From an uncultured SAR86 cluster bacterium (lineage in GTDB: Bacteria > Pseudomonadota > Gammaproteobacteria > Magnimaribacterales > D2472), in assembly GCA_902511575.1 (NCBI GenBank), contig CABXFU010000001.1, forward strand, positions 124,001 to 188,000: 64,000 nucleotides of DNA. Direction: 5' to 3'. Position 1 is the first letter of the stretch; each line of letters starts with the position of its first letter. Positions 25,878 to 34,817 of the stretch are shown piece by piece. A program made the position numbers and the translations under genes. The notes under the pieces were generated by a model, which was not told where the DNA came from, did no database searches, and was given only the letters and a program-made list of their open reading frames with translations.

Positions 25878-26990
25878 ATGAGAGGATTTAAATTAATAGC
25901 TTTTGGAATATGTTTTTTATTAATAAATTATAAGTTACTTGCTGAAAATTTAGATTCTTTGATTATTGAGCCTGGATTTGAATTATCTATTTTTGCGACA
26001 GACTTAGACTCTCCCAGGCAAATGGCTGAAGGTAAAAATGGAACAATATTTGTAGCTGAGAGAGGAGGTCAGATTTTAGGTTTAATAGATTCTGATAATA
26101 ATGGACAAGCAGATTCAAAGATTATTATTGCTGATAATCTTTCCTATTCAACCGGAATAAGCCTTTTTGAGGGCGATTTATATTTTTCTGAAATTAGCAA
26201 AATTTGGAAAATTGAAAATATAGAGGAATTTTTAAGCAAACAATCTTCGCGACAGGAAATGCCAAAAAAAATTCTTGTGGTCGACAACTTACCTGACGAC
26301 ACTTGGCATGGATGGAAGTGGTTAAAGCATGATCAGGATGGAAGCTTGTATTTTAATATTGGTGCCCCCTGCAATATATGTTTATCAGAAAACCCTCAAT
26401 ATGCTTCAATTTTAAAGTTTAAAGATGGCGACCTTAGTTATGTTGCAAAAGGAGTAAGAAATAGTGTTGGATTTGATTTTCATCCAATTACAAAAAAACT
26501 CTTTTTTACAGATAATGGAAGAGACTGGCTTGGTGATGATTCTCCATCATGTGAACTAAATAGAGTTGATTCAGATGGTCAATTCTTTGGTTATCCCTAT
26601 AAGCATGCTACTAATGTTTATGACCCAGAGTATGGAAATATAAAATCTGGATATGATTTTATTGATCCGATTTTAGAACTAGGAGCGCATGTAGCACCTA
26701 CTGGCATAAGTTTTTATGAGGGCAATATGTTCCCCAAAGAGATGACTAATAATTTATTTATTGTTTTGCACGGATCTTGGAATCGATCAGAAAAAGTAGG
26801 TTATAAAGTTTTAAGAGTTGAATTAGATGAAAATGAAAATGTAATTTCATCAAGTGACTTTATTTCTGGGTGGCTAAAGAATGGAAAGGTCAGTGGACGC
26901 CCATCAGCTCCTTTGGTTATAAGTGATGGGAGTTTTCTTTTATCCGATGATAAAGCTAATGTAATTTATCGCATTACATACTCATCATAA
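25878..26990 (+). CDS. PQQ-dependent sugar dehydrogenase-family protein (sorbosone dehydrogenase-like), exported
   Basis: 370 residues with a signal peptide (1-22, ending LLA) and a six-bladed beta-propeller of the sGDH/sorbosone dehydrogenase type. Visible: IEPGFELSIFATDLDSPRQMAEGKNGTIFVAERG split across the N terminus, WHGWKWLKHDQDGSLYFNIG, VRNSVGFDFHP, FTDNGRDWLGDDSP, HVAPTGISFYEGNMFP and HGSWNRSEKVGYKV. The family oxidises sugars in the periplasm with PQQ, although many members have no tested activity. No pqq genes are in the window. It is linked tightly to the upstream dehydratase and the downstream phosphatase-family gene, so it may only be co-transcribed. Confidence 0.82.
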   Translation: MRGFKLIAFGICFLLINYKLLAENLDSLIIEPGFELSIFATDLDSPRQMAEGKNGTIFVAERGGQILGLIDSDNNGQADSKIIIADNLSYSTGISLFEGDLYFSEISKIWKIENIEEFLSKQSSRQEMPKKILVVDNLPDDTWHGWKWLKHDQDGSLYFNIGAPCNICLSENPQYASILKFKDGDLSYVAKGVRNSVGFDFHPITKKLFFTDNGRDWLGDDSPSCELNRVDSDGQFFGYPYKHATNVYDPEYGNIKSGYDFIDPILELGAHVAPTGISFYEGNMFPKEMTNNLFIVLHGSWNRSEKVGYKVLRVELDENENVISSSDFISGWLKNGKVSGRPSAPLVISDGSFLLSDDKANVIYRITYSS

Positions 26991-27728
26991 ATGCTGCAAA
27001 TAGATTCTTATATAGACATAGCTAAATCAGCTGCATTGCTTGCAGGTGCATATATTAAGGATCAACAAAATAAAGATTTAGAAATTCTCTTGAATGAAGG
27101 GAGAGATATTAAACTAAAAGTCGATGTTGATGCTGAAAAGATCATTAAGGAACATCTAATTGCTGAAAGCTCGTTTCCAATACTAGCTGAGGAATCAGGC
27201 GCAAGTAATAAGATTAATGAGTATTACTGGGTAGTTGACCCTCTAGATGGAACTTCAAATTTTTTAAGAAATATTCCAATTTCTTGTGTTTCGATTGCTT
27301 TAATGAAAGACATTGAGCCTATTTTAGGTGTGATTTTTGATTTTAATAATGATGATCTATATTTTGGCCATCATAAATCAAAGGCATATTTGAATGATTC
27401 TAAGCTTTCAGTCTCTTCAACCGCTCTTAAAGGTGATGCCACCCTGGTTACAGGGATTCCAGCAAAAAAAAATTATTCAGATGAAGAATTTAAAAATATG
27501 ATTTCTGATTTCCAGAGTTGGAAGAAAATTAGAATGATTGGATCAGCTGCAATGGCTTCGGTATATGTTGCTTCTGGAAAAGCAGATGCTTATTCAGAAA
27601 ATGGAATTTTTTTGTGGGACGTAGCTGCTGGTGCAGCAATCGTAAAAGCCGCTGGAGGTCAAGTTAGTTTAAAAAATCTTACTCCTGACTACAGGGTTGA
27701 TGCGACATTTACTAACAAAAATTTTTAA
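26991..27728 (+). CDS. Inositol monophosphatase/CysQ-family phosphatase
   Basis: A 245-residue Mg-dependent sugar-phosphatase-fold enzyme. Metal ligands appear in PILAEESGA (Glu about 65) and WVVDPLDGTSNFLRN (about 80-94), and the second Asp site in FLWDVAAGAAIVKAAGG (about 204-220). The phrase NFLRNIPISCVSIAL resembles inositol monophosphatases more than CysQ, but 3'(2'),5'-bisphosphate nucleotidase activity cannot be excluded. The ATG begins on the base right after the dehydrogenase stop, so co-transcription is likely. No inositol pathway is nearby. Confidence 0.85.
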   Translation: MLQIDSYIDIAKSAALLAGAYIKDQQNKDLEILLNEGRDIKLKVDVDAEKIIKEHLIAESSFPILAEESGASNKINEYYWVVDPLDGTSNFLRNIPISCVSIALMKDIEPILGVIFDFNNDDLYFGHHKSKAYLNDSKLSVSSTALKGDATLVTGIPAKKNYSDEEFKNMISDFQSWKKIRMIGSAAMASVYVASGKADAYSENGIFLWDVAAGAAIVKAAGGQVSLKNLTPDYRVDATFTNKNF

Positions 27729-27754
27729 AAGTAATATTTATAAATTAATTAATT

Positions 27755-29179
27755 ATGAAAGGTATAGTTTGGTTTAGGTCAGATCTTAGAATTGATGATA
27801 ATCCTGCGCTGAATGCTGCATTGAGCAATTGCGATGAAGTCTTAGCTATTTATATTTTTTCTCAATCACAGTGGGAAATTCATAATGAATCGAATATTAA
27901 GCAGGAGTTCTTATTTAAAAATTTAACTGAATTGAAGGGATCACTTGAAGACTTAAATATTCCGTTAATAGCAATTAATGCTGATTCATATAAAACTTTG
28001 CCTCAAGATTTATCTTCATTTGCAGTTGAGCAGAAAATAGAGCACGTATTTTGCAATAATGAATTCGGATTTAATGAGGCAGTTAGAGATCAAAACTCAA
28101 AAGAGCTCTTGAAGAAAAATAACATTCAGTTTTCATCATTCAATGATCAGGTCATTTATGATCCAGGCTTTCTCAAGACAGGACAAGGTAAGCCTTTCTC
28201 AGTTTTTACTCCCTTCAAAAGAAGATGGGTTGAACACTTTGAAATAAATTTTTTGGAATTTGAGTCGCCATCCAAAAAGTTAAAGAACAATTCTACAATT
28301 CAAAGTAATTTATCTGCATTAAAATTTGTTAAAACACACTCAGCAAACATTGATCTTTGGCCTGCAGGAGAAAGTGCTGCTCAAGAAAAGCTTAAAAATT
28401 TTCTTCAATCAAAAGCTCAGTTTTATAACGAATCAAGAAATTCTCCAATCTTAGATGGAACAAGCAGAATTTCACCATACCTAGCCCTTGGTATCCTTTC
28501 TCCAAAAAGATGTATCTTGGAAGGCTTAAAACTCAATAATTTTGAGTTTACATCAGGCAATAAAGGAATATGTAAGTGGATTGATGAAATTGTATGGCGT
28601 GAATTTTACAGAAACATAATGCATTCTTTTGCCAAGGTTAGCAAAAACCAACCTTTTCAAGACTATACAAACTCTATTCAGTGGCGATTTTCTAGCGAGG
28701 AGCTTGAAGCATTTCATGCCGGCAAAACTGGATTTCCTATTGTCGATGCAGGGATCAGGCAAATGCTTGCTGAGGGTTGGATGCACAATCGATTAAGAAT
28801 GGTTGTCGCAATGTTTTTTACAAAAAATATGCTCCATGATTGGAGACTTGGAGAAAAGTTTTTTATGCAACACCTAATAGATGGAGATTTTTCCTCAAAT
28901 AATGGGGGCTGGCAGTGGAGTTCCTCAACTGGAACAGATTCTGCGCCTTACTTTAGGATCTTCAATCCTATTACTCAGTCCCAAAATTTTGACCCTAATG
29001 GAGAATTTATCAAAAAATTTATTCCTGAGCTCAAAGATGTTCCTGTTGCGCAAATTCATCAACCAAAAGATGATCTTTTTTCATCTGCAGATTATCCATC
29101 GCCTATTCTTGATTTAAAAGAATCTCGTCTTAGAGCTATTCAAGCATTCAAAGATGCCCGAGAGGTAAGTGGTATTTAA
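27755..29179 (+). CDS. phrB: Deoxyribodipyrimidine photolyase (CPD class I)
   Basis: Repairs UV-induced cyclobutane pyrimidine dimers with blue light and FAD. 474 residues, full length. The N-terminal antenna domain starts IVWFRSDLRIDDNPAL. The FAD-binding half has SRISPYLALGILSP, WIDEIVWREFYRN, GFPIVDAGIRQML, GWMHNRLRMVVAMFFTKN and GGWQWSSSTGTDSAPYFRIFNP, the hallmark of CPD photolyases over plant-type cryptochromes. A TATAAA (about 27739-27744) lies upstream. It is a separate unit 26 bases after the phosphatase gene. Its presence fits life in sunlit surface water. Confidence 0.96.
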   Translation: MKGIVWFRSDLRIDDNPALNAALSNCDEVLAIYIFSQSQWEIHNESNIKQEFLFKNLTELKGSLEDLNIPLIAINADSYKTLPQDLSSFAVEQKIEHVFCNNEFGFNEAVRDQNSKELLKKNNIQFSSFNDQVIYDPGFLKTGQGKPFSVFTPFKRRWVEHFEINFLEFESPSKKLKNNSTIQSNLSALKFVKTHSANIDLWPAGESAAQEKLKNFLQSKAQFYNESRNSPILDGTSRISPYLALGILSPKRCILEGLKLNNFEFTSGNKGICKWIDEIVWREFYRNIMHSFAKVSKNQPFQDYTNSIQWRFSSEELEAFHAGKTGFPIVDAGIRQMLAEGWMHNRLRMVVAMFFTKNMLHDWRLGEKFFMQHLIDGDFSSNNGGWQWSSSTGTDSAPYFRIFNPITQSQNFDPNGEFIKKFIPELKDVPVAQIHQPKDDLFSSADYPSPILDLKESRLRAIQAFKDAREVSGI

Positions 29180-29191
29180 ATTCTTGAGTTA

Positions 29192-29233
29192 GATAATCAA
29201 TACTGGCGATTATCAAAAAACATCCGTTATAAT
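29192..29233 (+). promoter_or_regulatory. Inverted repeat plus -10 box upstream of aldehyde dehydrogenase
   Basis: GATAATC (29192-29198) and GATTATC (29208-29214) form a perfect 7-base inverted repeat with a 9-base spacer. TATAAT follows at 29228-29233, so the right arm overlaps the expected -35 position. This layout suits a repressor or activator site. The gene's GAGGAA ribosome site is at 29252-29257. Confidence 0.45.
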
Positions 29234-29262
29234 TAAACTCAATTTTTTAGTGAGGAATAAGT

Positions 29263-30684
29263 ATGTCTGATCATCTTAAATTTTATATAAATGGGCAATG
29301 GGTTGATCCATTGGGCTCAGAAACTATAGAAGTTATTAATCCATCTGACGAGACTATCATTGGTTCTATATCAGCTGGAACCAAGGAAGATATAGATCTA
29401 GCTGTTGCATCAGCTAAAGAAGCTTTCAAAACTTTTGGTTTTTCTTCTAAAGAAGAAAGAATTGTATTGCTCGAAAATATTATTTTTGAATATGAAAAAC
29501 GCTCAGAGGAATTAGCAAAAACAATTTCAGATGAAATGGGCGCCCCATTGTGGTTATCCAATGTTGCTCAAGTAACATCGGGCTTATCCCATTTCAAAGA
29601 TACCTTAGAGGTATTAAAAACTTTTGAATTTGAGGGCACTGAAAATAATTACTTAATTAGGAAAGAGCCAATAGGTGTAATTGGAATGATTACCCCATGG
29701 AACTGGCCAATGAATCAAATGTGCACAAAGGTTGCATCTGCAATCGCATCTGGATGCACCATGGTGCTAAAACCCAGTGAAATAACTCCATTTTGCGGAA
29801 TAATATTTGCTGAAATATTAGATGCTGCAAAAGTTCCAGCTGGAGTTTTCAATCTTGTAAATGGCATGGGTCCGATAGTAGGCGCTGCTCTCTCTGAGCA
29901 TCAAGATATAGATATGATGCACTTTACTGGCTCAACGAGAGCTGGAGTTGCTGTAGCTATTGCTTCCGCTCCGACTGTCAAGAGAGTTGCTCAAGAGCTT
30001 GGCGGTAAATCAGCAAATATTATTCTGGATGATGCTGATATCAAGAAAGCTGCAAGCGCAGGAGCAAATCATTGCTTTATGAATACTGGTCAGTCATGTA
30101 ATGCGCCAACAAGAATGTTGGTTTCTGCTAAAAATTACGAAGAAGCAATAGAAGCTGCTGCTGAAGTTGCAAATTCAACAATCGTCGGCGCTCCTGAGGA
30201 TGAGGGAGTTAAAATAGGACCAATTTCTAATAAAGCGCAGTATGAAAAAGTTCAAAGATTGATACAGATAGGTATTGATGAGGGAGCAAGACTAGTAGCT
30301 GGAGGATTGGGAAGGCCTGATGGATTGTCAGAGGGATATTTTGTAAAACCCACAGTTTTTGCTGATGTTACCAATGATATGACTATTGCAAGAGAGGAAA
30401 TATTTGGTCCTGTGTTGAGTATATTAAAGTATGAATCTGAGGATGAGGCTATAGAAATTGCCAATGATACTGAGTATGGATTAGCTGGTTATGTTCAATC
30501 TGCAGATGAAGATCATGCAAAACAGGTTGCTAGAAGAATCAGAGCTGGTCAAATTAGTATTAATGGAGGCACAAGAGGCCCAGCAGCTCCTTTTGGTGGG
30601 TTCAAGACATCCGGCAATGGAAGAGAGCATGGCATGTCTGGTTTGATCGAATGCCTTGAGACTAAGGCTATTATTGGTAATTAG
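29263..30684 (+). CDS. NAD(P)-dependent aldehyde dehydrogenase
   Basis: 473 residues of the ALDH superfamily, oxidising an aldehyde to a carboxylic acid. Start FYINGQWVDP, cofactor/oxyanion segment ITPWNWPMNQ (Asn), NPLG-type loop replaced by HFTGSTRAG, general base Glu in QELGGKSANIIL, catalytic Cys in NTGQSCNAPTRML, and EEIFGPVLSI. The final third has GGFKTSGNGREHGMSGL, as in betaine-aldehyde or phenylacetaldehyde-type ALDHs. It has a good GAGGAA Shine-Dalgarno and an inverted repeat over its promoter. Its stop abuts the convergent class II aldolase gene with no spacer. Substrate unknown. Confidence 0.9.
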   Translation: MSDHLKFYINGQWVDPLGSETIEVINPSDETIIGSISAGTKEDIDLAVASAKEAFKTFGFSSKEERIVLLENIIFEYEKRSEELAKTISDEMGAPLWLSNVAQVTSGLSHFKDTLEVLKTFEFEGTENNYLIRKEPIGVIGMITPWNWPMNQMCTKVASAIASGCTMVLKPSEITPFCGIIFAEILDAAKVPAGVFNLVNGMGPIVGAALSEHQDIDMMHFTGSTRAGVAVAIASAPTVKRVAQELGGKSANIILDDADIKKAASAGANHCFMNTGQSCNAPTRMLVSAKNYEEAIEAAAEVANSTIVGAPEDEGVKIGPISNKAQYEKVQRLIQIGIDEGARLVAGGLGRPDGLSEGYFVKPTVFADVTNDMTIAREEIFGPVLSILKYESEDEAIEIANDTEYGLAGYVQSADEDHAKQVARRIRAGQISINGGTRGPAAPFGGFKTSGNGREHGMSGLIECLETKAIIGN

Positions 30685-31494
30685 CTAATCTAATAGATCA
30701 GGCTCTTGCTTTATGATCATATCCAGCAGGGGCTGAAAACTTGCCCAAGCTGCTAAATCATTAGCTATAAATTCTCTTGTTTTGATAGCAGTGTCATGAG
30801 GTATTTTGGTAGTTTCCCCTGCAGCATCAGCCATAAGTTGGGAGTGACAACATCTTTCCATTGAAAAGTAATACCAAAGTGCAATATCAATAGATGGGCC
30901 TGTAGTCAAAATACCGTGATTTTGCAAAAATAGAACTGTTTTATCGCCAAGAGCATTTGCAATTCTGTCACCTTCCTCTGTTTCTTCCACAACTCCAGAA
31001 AAATGATTGTGTATTGCTTGTCTCTCATAAAAAGCACATGAGTCTTGAGAAATGGGATCAAGTAATTTCCCAAAAGTAGAAAAAGTTCTTCCATACAGTG
31101 AATGTGAGTGAGCCGCAGCATTTACGTCTGGTCTGGCTTTATGCAGTCTCGAATGGATTGCAAATGCAGCAACATTAACAGGCCGCTCTCCTTGAACAAC
31201 TTCACCATCATGATTAACAAGGAGCAAGTCAGACACTTTGATTTGACTAAAGTGGACACCCAATGGATTTACCCAGAAATGATCGCTAAACTCAGGATCT
31301 CTAAGTGTAATATGCCCAGCTACTCCCTCATCGAAACCAAAATAAGAAAATAATCTAAACCCAGCAGTTAGCCTTTGTAGCTGATCTCTTCTGGTTTCTT
31401 CAATTGTTTTGCATTCCACCATTTCAATGCCTTTAGGCTTATTTGGTAGTTTGCCTTTACTAATATCGATGCTAATTGGTACAACTTTTGCCAT
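30685..31494 (-). CDS. Class II aldolase/adducin-family protein
   Basis: A 269-residue zinc-dependent aldolase-fold protein. The metal-binding His pair is in NAAAHSHSLYG and the third His in LQNHGILTTG. Other marks: GHITLRDPEFSDHFWVNPLG and WYYFSMERCCHSQL. This subgroup (adducin-like, often annotated without known function) differs from fuculose-phosphate aldolase. It may act on small alpha-hydroxy or decarboxylation substrates. An AAGGGA Shine-Dalgarno precedes the ATG. It is convergent with the aldehyde dehydrogenase and divergent from fumC, whose start is 48 bases away. Confidence 0.85.
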   Translation of the reverse strand: MAKVVPISIDISKGKLPNKPKGIEMVECKTIEETRRDQLQRLTAGFRLFSYFGFDEGVAGHITLRDPEFSDHFWVNPLGVHFSQIKVSDLLLVNHDGEVVQGERPVNVAAFAIHSRLHKARPDVNAAAHSHSLYGRTFSTFGKLLDPISQDSCAFYERQAIHNHFSGVVEETEEGDRIANALGDKTVLFLQNHGILTTGPSIDIALWYYFSMERCCHSQLMADAAGETTKIPHDTAIKTREFIANDLAAWASFQPLLDMIIKQEPDLLD

Positions 31495-31542
31495 AATGAA
31501 TCCCTTAAAGTGTAAAATAGTTTACCCAATAACGGAGCGAAT

Positions 31543-32928
31543 ATGAAATATAGAGTCGAAAAAGATACGATGGGAGAGGTAAATGTTCCTCAAGATGCGC
31601 TTTGGGGCGCTCAAACTCAACGTGCTCTAGAAAACTTTAAAATAAGTGGTATTAAATTTGCTTTTCCTTTTGGTAGAAGTTTTATTGAAGCTCTAGGCGT
31701 AATTAAGCATGCAGCAGCCACCTCAAATCAAAAGCTCAAGTTGCTTGATTCACGAAAAGCAAAGGTAATTAAAATTGCATCAAAAGAAGTGCTATCAGGA
31801 AATCATGATAGCCAATTTCCGCTAGATGTTTTTCAAACTGGCTCTGGAACAAGCACCAATATGAATGCAAATGAGGTGATTGCAAATTTAGCTTCAAAAA
31901 AAGCTCGTATTAAAATTAATGCAAATGATCATGTAAATATGAGTCAAAGTAGCAATGATGTTATTCCAACAGCAATTTGTATTTCTGCTTTATTAGACAC
32001 ACAGAGACTTTTGCTGCCATCTTTAGAAGGTCTGATTAAAGTTATTGATAAGAAAGCATCGTTGCTAAAGGGTCAAATTAAAACTGGAAGAACTCACTTA
32101 ATGGATGCAATGCCAATAGATTTTTCACAAGAATTATCAGGATGGAGTGCTCAATTAAAGGGCGTGAAGAAGTCTATTATTTCAGCTTCGAAAGAAATGG
32201 CACAGTTACCTCAGGGGGGAACAGCCATTGGAACAGGAGTTAATGCACATAGAGATTTTGGAAAAGTGTTTGCGTCTGAGGTTTCAAAATTAACGAAACT
32301 CAATGTAAAAACCTCAACAAATTACTTCAAATCTTTAAGTGCTCAAGACTCTGCTGCTCAATTATCTTCTAGTGTTAAGAATCTTAGCTTGGTATTGACT
32401 AAAATATCTAATGATTTGAGGTGGATGAATAGCGGCCCGCTTACTGGGCTGGGAGAAATCGAACTTGAGGCTTTGCAACCAGGAAGCAGTATAATGCCTG
32501 GTAAAGTCAATCCGGTGATACCGGAAGCAGTTGCTATGGCTTGTGCTGATGTAATTGGAAACGATGTAACAGTATCCATAGGAAGTCAGTCAGGAAATTT
32601 TCAGTTAAATGTAATGCTTCCAGTAATTGCATACAACTTACTTAAAAGTATTAGTCTCATGTCTAATTCAATGCCGCTTTTGGCAAATAAAGCAATCAAA
32701 ACCTTTAAAGTTAATAAAAAGAATATTGCAGAATCACTTGGCATGAATCCAATATTGGTAACAGCATTGAATAGAGAAATTGGTTACGAGAGGGCTGCGC
32801 ATATTGCTAAAAAAGCATACAAAGAACAAAGACCTATTATTGACGTGGCTCATGAAGAAACTGGATTGCCATTCAAGAAGTTAAAGACTTTACTAAACCC
32901 CGCAAAACTTACAAAGGGGGGAGTGTGA
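31543..32928 (+). CDS. fumC: Fumarate hydratase, class II
   Basis: Interconverts fumarate and malate in the TCA cycle. 461 residues, start RVEKDTMGEVNVPQDALWGAQTQRA in two parts, substrate region FQTGSGTSTNMNANEV, MSQSSNDVIPTA, and the superfamily signature GSSIMPGKVNPV. The oxygen-stable, iron-free class II type suits an aerobe. GGAG (31534-31537) lies six bases before the ATG, and TAAAAT (about 31513) could be the -10. The next gene starts with GTG overlapping the fumC TGA. The chain ends Gly-Gly-Val after TLLNPAKLTK, as in FumC. Confidence 0.95.
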   Translation: MKYRVEKDTMGEVNVPQDALWGAQTQRALENFKISGIKFAFPFGRSFIEALGVIKHAAATSNQKLKLLDSRKAKVIKIASKEVLSGNHDSQFPLDVFQTGSGTSTNMNANEVIANLASKKARIKINANDHVNMSQSSNDVIPTAICISALLDTQRLLLPSLEGLIKVIDKKASLLKGQIKTGRTHLMDAMPIDFSQELSGWSAQLKGVKKSIISASKEMAQLPQGGTAIGTGVNAHRDFGKVFASEVSKLTKLNVKTSTNYFKSLSAQDSAAQLSSSVKNLSLVLTKISNDLRWMNSGPLTGLGEIELEALQPGSSIMPGKVNPVIPEAVAMACADVIGNDVTVSIGSQSGNFQLNVMLPVIAYNLLKSISLMSNSMPLLANKAIKTFKVNKKNIAESLGMNPILVTALNREIGYERAAHIAKKAYKEQRPIIDVAHEETGLPFKKLKTLLNPAKLTKGGV

Positions 32929-33266
32929 CAGAACTTTCAAAGAAAACTTGTAGCGCATGTGAAATAGGCGCTCCATTAGTGCCCCATGATCAACAAACAG
33001 ATCTCCTAAAAGACCTGGATGGCTGGATAATTGATGATTCAGATATCTCAAAACTAATAAAAGAATTTAAATTCAAAAATTATGAGCAATCTATTAGCTT
33101 TGCTAATCTAATTGCTGAATTAGCTGAGGCACAAGATCATCACCCAAAAATTACTCTCGAATGGGGAAGGGTAACCTTAGAGTGGTGGTCACATAAGATT
33201 AAAGGTTTGCACATGAATGATTTCATTTGTGCTGCAAAATCTGATGAAACTTTTCATGCATTGTAG
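32925..33266 (+). CDS. phhB: Pterin-4a-carbinolamine dehydratase
   Basis: 113 residues; recycles the pterin cofactor after aromatic amino acid hydroxylation. The family motif is clear: AEAQDHHPKITLEWGRVTLE..SHKIKGLHMNDF (given here in parts), with the His pair at about 71-72. The start is GTG (GTGA overlap with the fumC stop), preceded by a G-rich AAGGGGGG ribosome site at 32914-32921, which supports this non-ATG start. No phenylalanine hydroxylase (phhA) is in the window, so the partner enzyme is elsewhere or the protein has another role. Confidence 0.9.
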   Translation: MTELSKKTCSACEIGAPLVPHDQQTDLLKDLDGWIIDDSDISKLIKEFKFKNYEQSISFANLIAELAEAQDHHPKITLEWGRVTLEWWSHKIKGLHMNDFICAAKSDETFHAL

Positions 33267-33333
33267 TGCTCTTGTTATATAGTTAACTTAATAGCTTCAT
33301 AGCGCTAATCTTTTTTTTAATAAAGGCTTACGC

Positions 33334-33339
33334 TATAAT
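33334..33339 (+). promoter_or_regulatory. -10 box abutting guaB start (possible leaderless mRNA)
   Basis: A perfect TATAAT ends five bases before the guaB ATG at 33345, so transcription should start at about the ATG. No Shine-Dalgarno is present. The same spacing occurs at 16572 and 44088. Confidence 0.5.
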
Positions 33340-33344
33340 CCGTT

Positions 33345-34808
33345 ATGGAAAAGATCAAACACAAAGCCTTAACCTTTGATGACGTACTGCTTTTGCCTAG
33401 ATATACGGATTTCCTCCCTGCTGAAGCACAATTAGAAACAAAGGTTTCAAGAAATATCTCTTTAAAAATTCCTCTGGTATCTGCTGCAATGGATACAGTA
33501 ACTGAAGCTGCCATGGCTATTGCGCTTGCTGAAAATGGTGGAATTGGAATTCTTCATAAGAATAACTCAATTGAGGACCAGGCCGCAGAGGTCAGAGCTG
33601 TAAAAAAATATGAAAGTGGCGTTGTCAGAGATCCATCAACCATCCAATCAACCAAAACAATCAATGAGCTCATGCAATTAACAAATGAACTAAGTATTTC
33701 TGGCATGCCAGTTGTTGATAATGGGAAATTAATGGGAATTGTTACAAGAAGAGACTTTAGATATGCAGATAATTTGTCTGAATTAGTGTCTTCGATCATG
33801 ACGCCATATGAGAAATTAATAACAGTAAAAGAAGGCTTTGATCAAGAAGAAGTCAAAAAATTAATGTACAACAATAGAATTGAAAAAATTCTAGTCATAA
33901 ATGAGGAAAACTCTTTAACTGGATTGGTTACCATGAAAGATATTGATAAATCTGCTGAACATCCCCTTGCTACAAAGGATTCTAGAGGTCAGTTACAAGT
34001 TGGTGCTGCTCTTGGAACTGGAGAAGAGACTCTAGATAGGGCCAAGGCTTTATCCGAGGCTGGAGTTGATTTATTTGTTATAGATAGTGCTCATGGTCAT
34101 TCTCAGAATGTAATCGATACTATAAAGCTCATTAAAAAGGAATTTGCAGATATTGATGTTATGGGTGGCAATGTTGCAACTCCAGAGGGGGCTCAAGCAT
34201 TGATAGATGCAGGTGTTGATTCAATCAAGATTGGAATGGGTCCAGGATCAATCTGTACAACTAGAATTATCGCAGGAATTGGAGTTCCCCAGATCACTGC
34301 TATTCTCTCAATAAAAGAAAAGCTTTCCACTGATAGTGTTCCACTAATCGCTGATGGAGGCATTAGGTTTTCAGGTGATATTTCTAAAGCACTTGCTGCT
34401 GGTGCAGATGCAGTAATGTTAGGAGGCATTTTTGCTGGGACAGAAGAAGCTCCTGGAGAATTAGAACTATTTCAAGGTAGAAGTTTTAAAACTTATAGGG
34501 GAATGGGTTCTATCGGAGCAATGAGTGAAAGAAATGATACAAACAGATACTCTCAAGACGGCATAAGCAATGAAAAGATGGTTCCCGAGGGAGTTGAGGG
34601 AAGAGTTCCATTTAAAGGCTGGGTTGTAAATGTTATTGATCAATTGATCGGAGGAATTCGACAAAGTATGGGGTACGTGGGATGTAAATCAATTGAGCAA
34701 ATGCATAAAGACACTCAATTTGTTGAGATCACAAATGCTGGAATTACAGAAAGTCATGTTCATGATGTGATGATTACCAAAGAAGCTCCAAATTACCAAA
34801 GAAGCTAA
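33345..34808 (+). CDS. guaB: IMP dehydrogenase
   Basis: Oxidises IMP to XMP, the committed step to guanine nucleotides. 487 residues. Start KALTFDDVLLLPRYTDFLP; tandem CBS domains at about 95-200 (VVRDPSTIQ...NGKLMGIVTRRDF and EENSLTGLVTMKDI); DSAHGHS; GNVATPEGAQALIDAG; catalytic Cys loop GPGSICTTR (about 298-306); flap GMGSIGAMSER. Unlike in E. coli, guaB and guaA are separated by a permease, a TonB receptor and a phosphoribosyltransferase. The promoter -10 touches the start codon. Its 3' end faces the permease gene nine bases away. Confidence 0.97.
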   Translation: MEKIKHKALTFDDVLLLPRYTDFLPAEAQLETKVSRNISLKIPLVSAAMDTVTEAAMAIALAENGGIGILHKNNSIEDQAAEVRAVKKYESGVVRDPSTIQSTKTINELMQLTNELSISGMPVVDNGKLMGIVTRRDFRYADNLSELVSSIMTPYEKLITVKEGFDQEEVKKLMYNNRIEKILVINEENSLTGLVTMKDIDKSAEHPLATKDSRGQLQVGAALGTGEETLDRAKALSEAGVDLFVIDSAHGHSQNVIDTIKLIKKEFADIDVMGGNVATPEGAQALIDAGVDSIKIGMGPGSICTTRIIAGIGVPQITAILSIKEKLSTDSVPLIADGGIRFSGDISKALAAGADAVMLGGIFAGTEEAPGELELFQGRSFKTYRGMGSIGAMSERNDTNRYSQDGISNEKMVPEGVEGRVPFKGWVVNVIDQLIGGIRQSMGYVGCKSIEQMHKDTQFVEITNAGITESHVHDVMITKEAPNYQRS

Positions 34809-34817
34809 CTTACTCTT

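Noticed and set aside
29180-29215. Terminator for the photolyase gene at the GATAATC/GATTATC hairpin
   Set aside because: On the plus strand the hairpin is followed by A residues, not T, so it does not fit a Rho-independent terminator; an operator is more likely.
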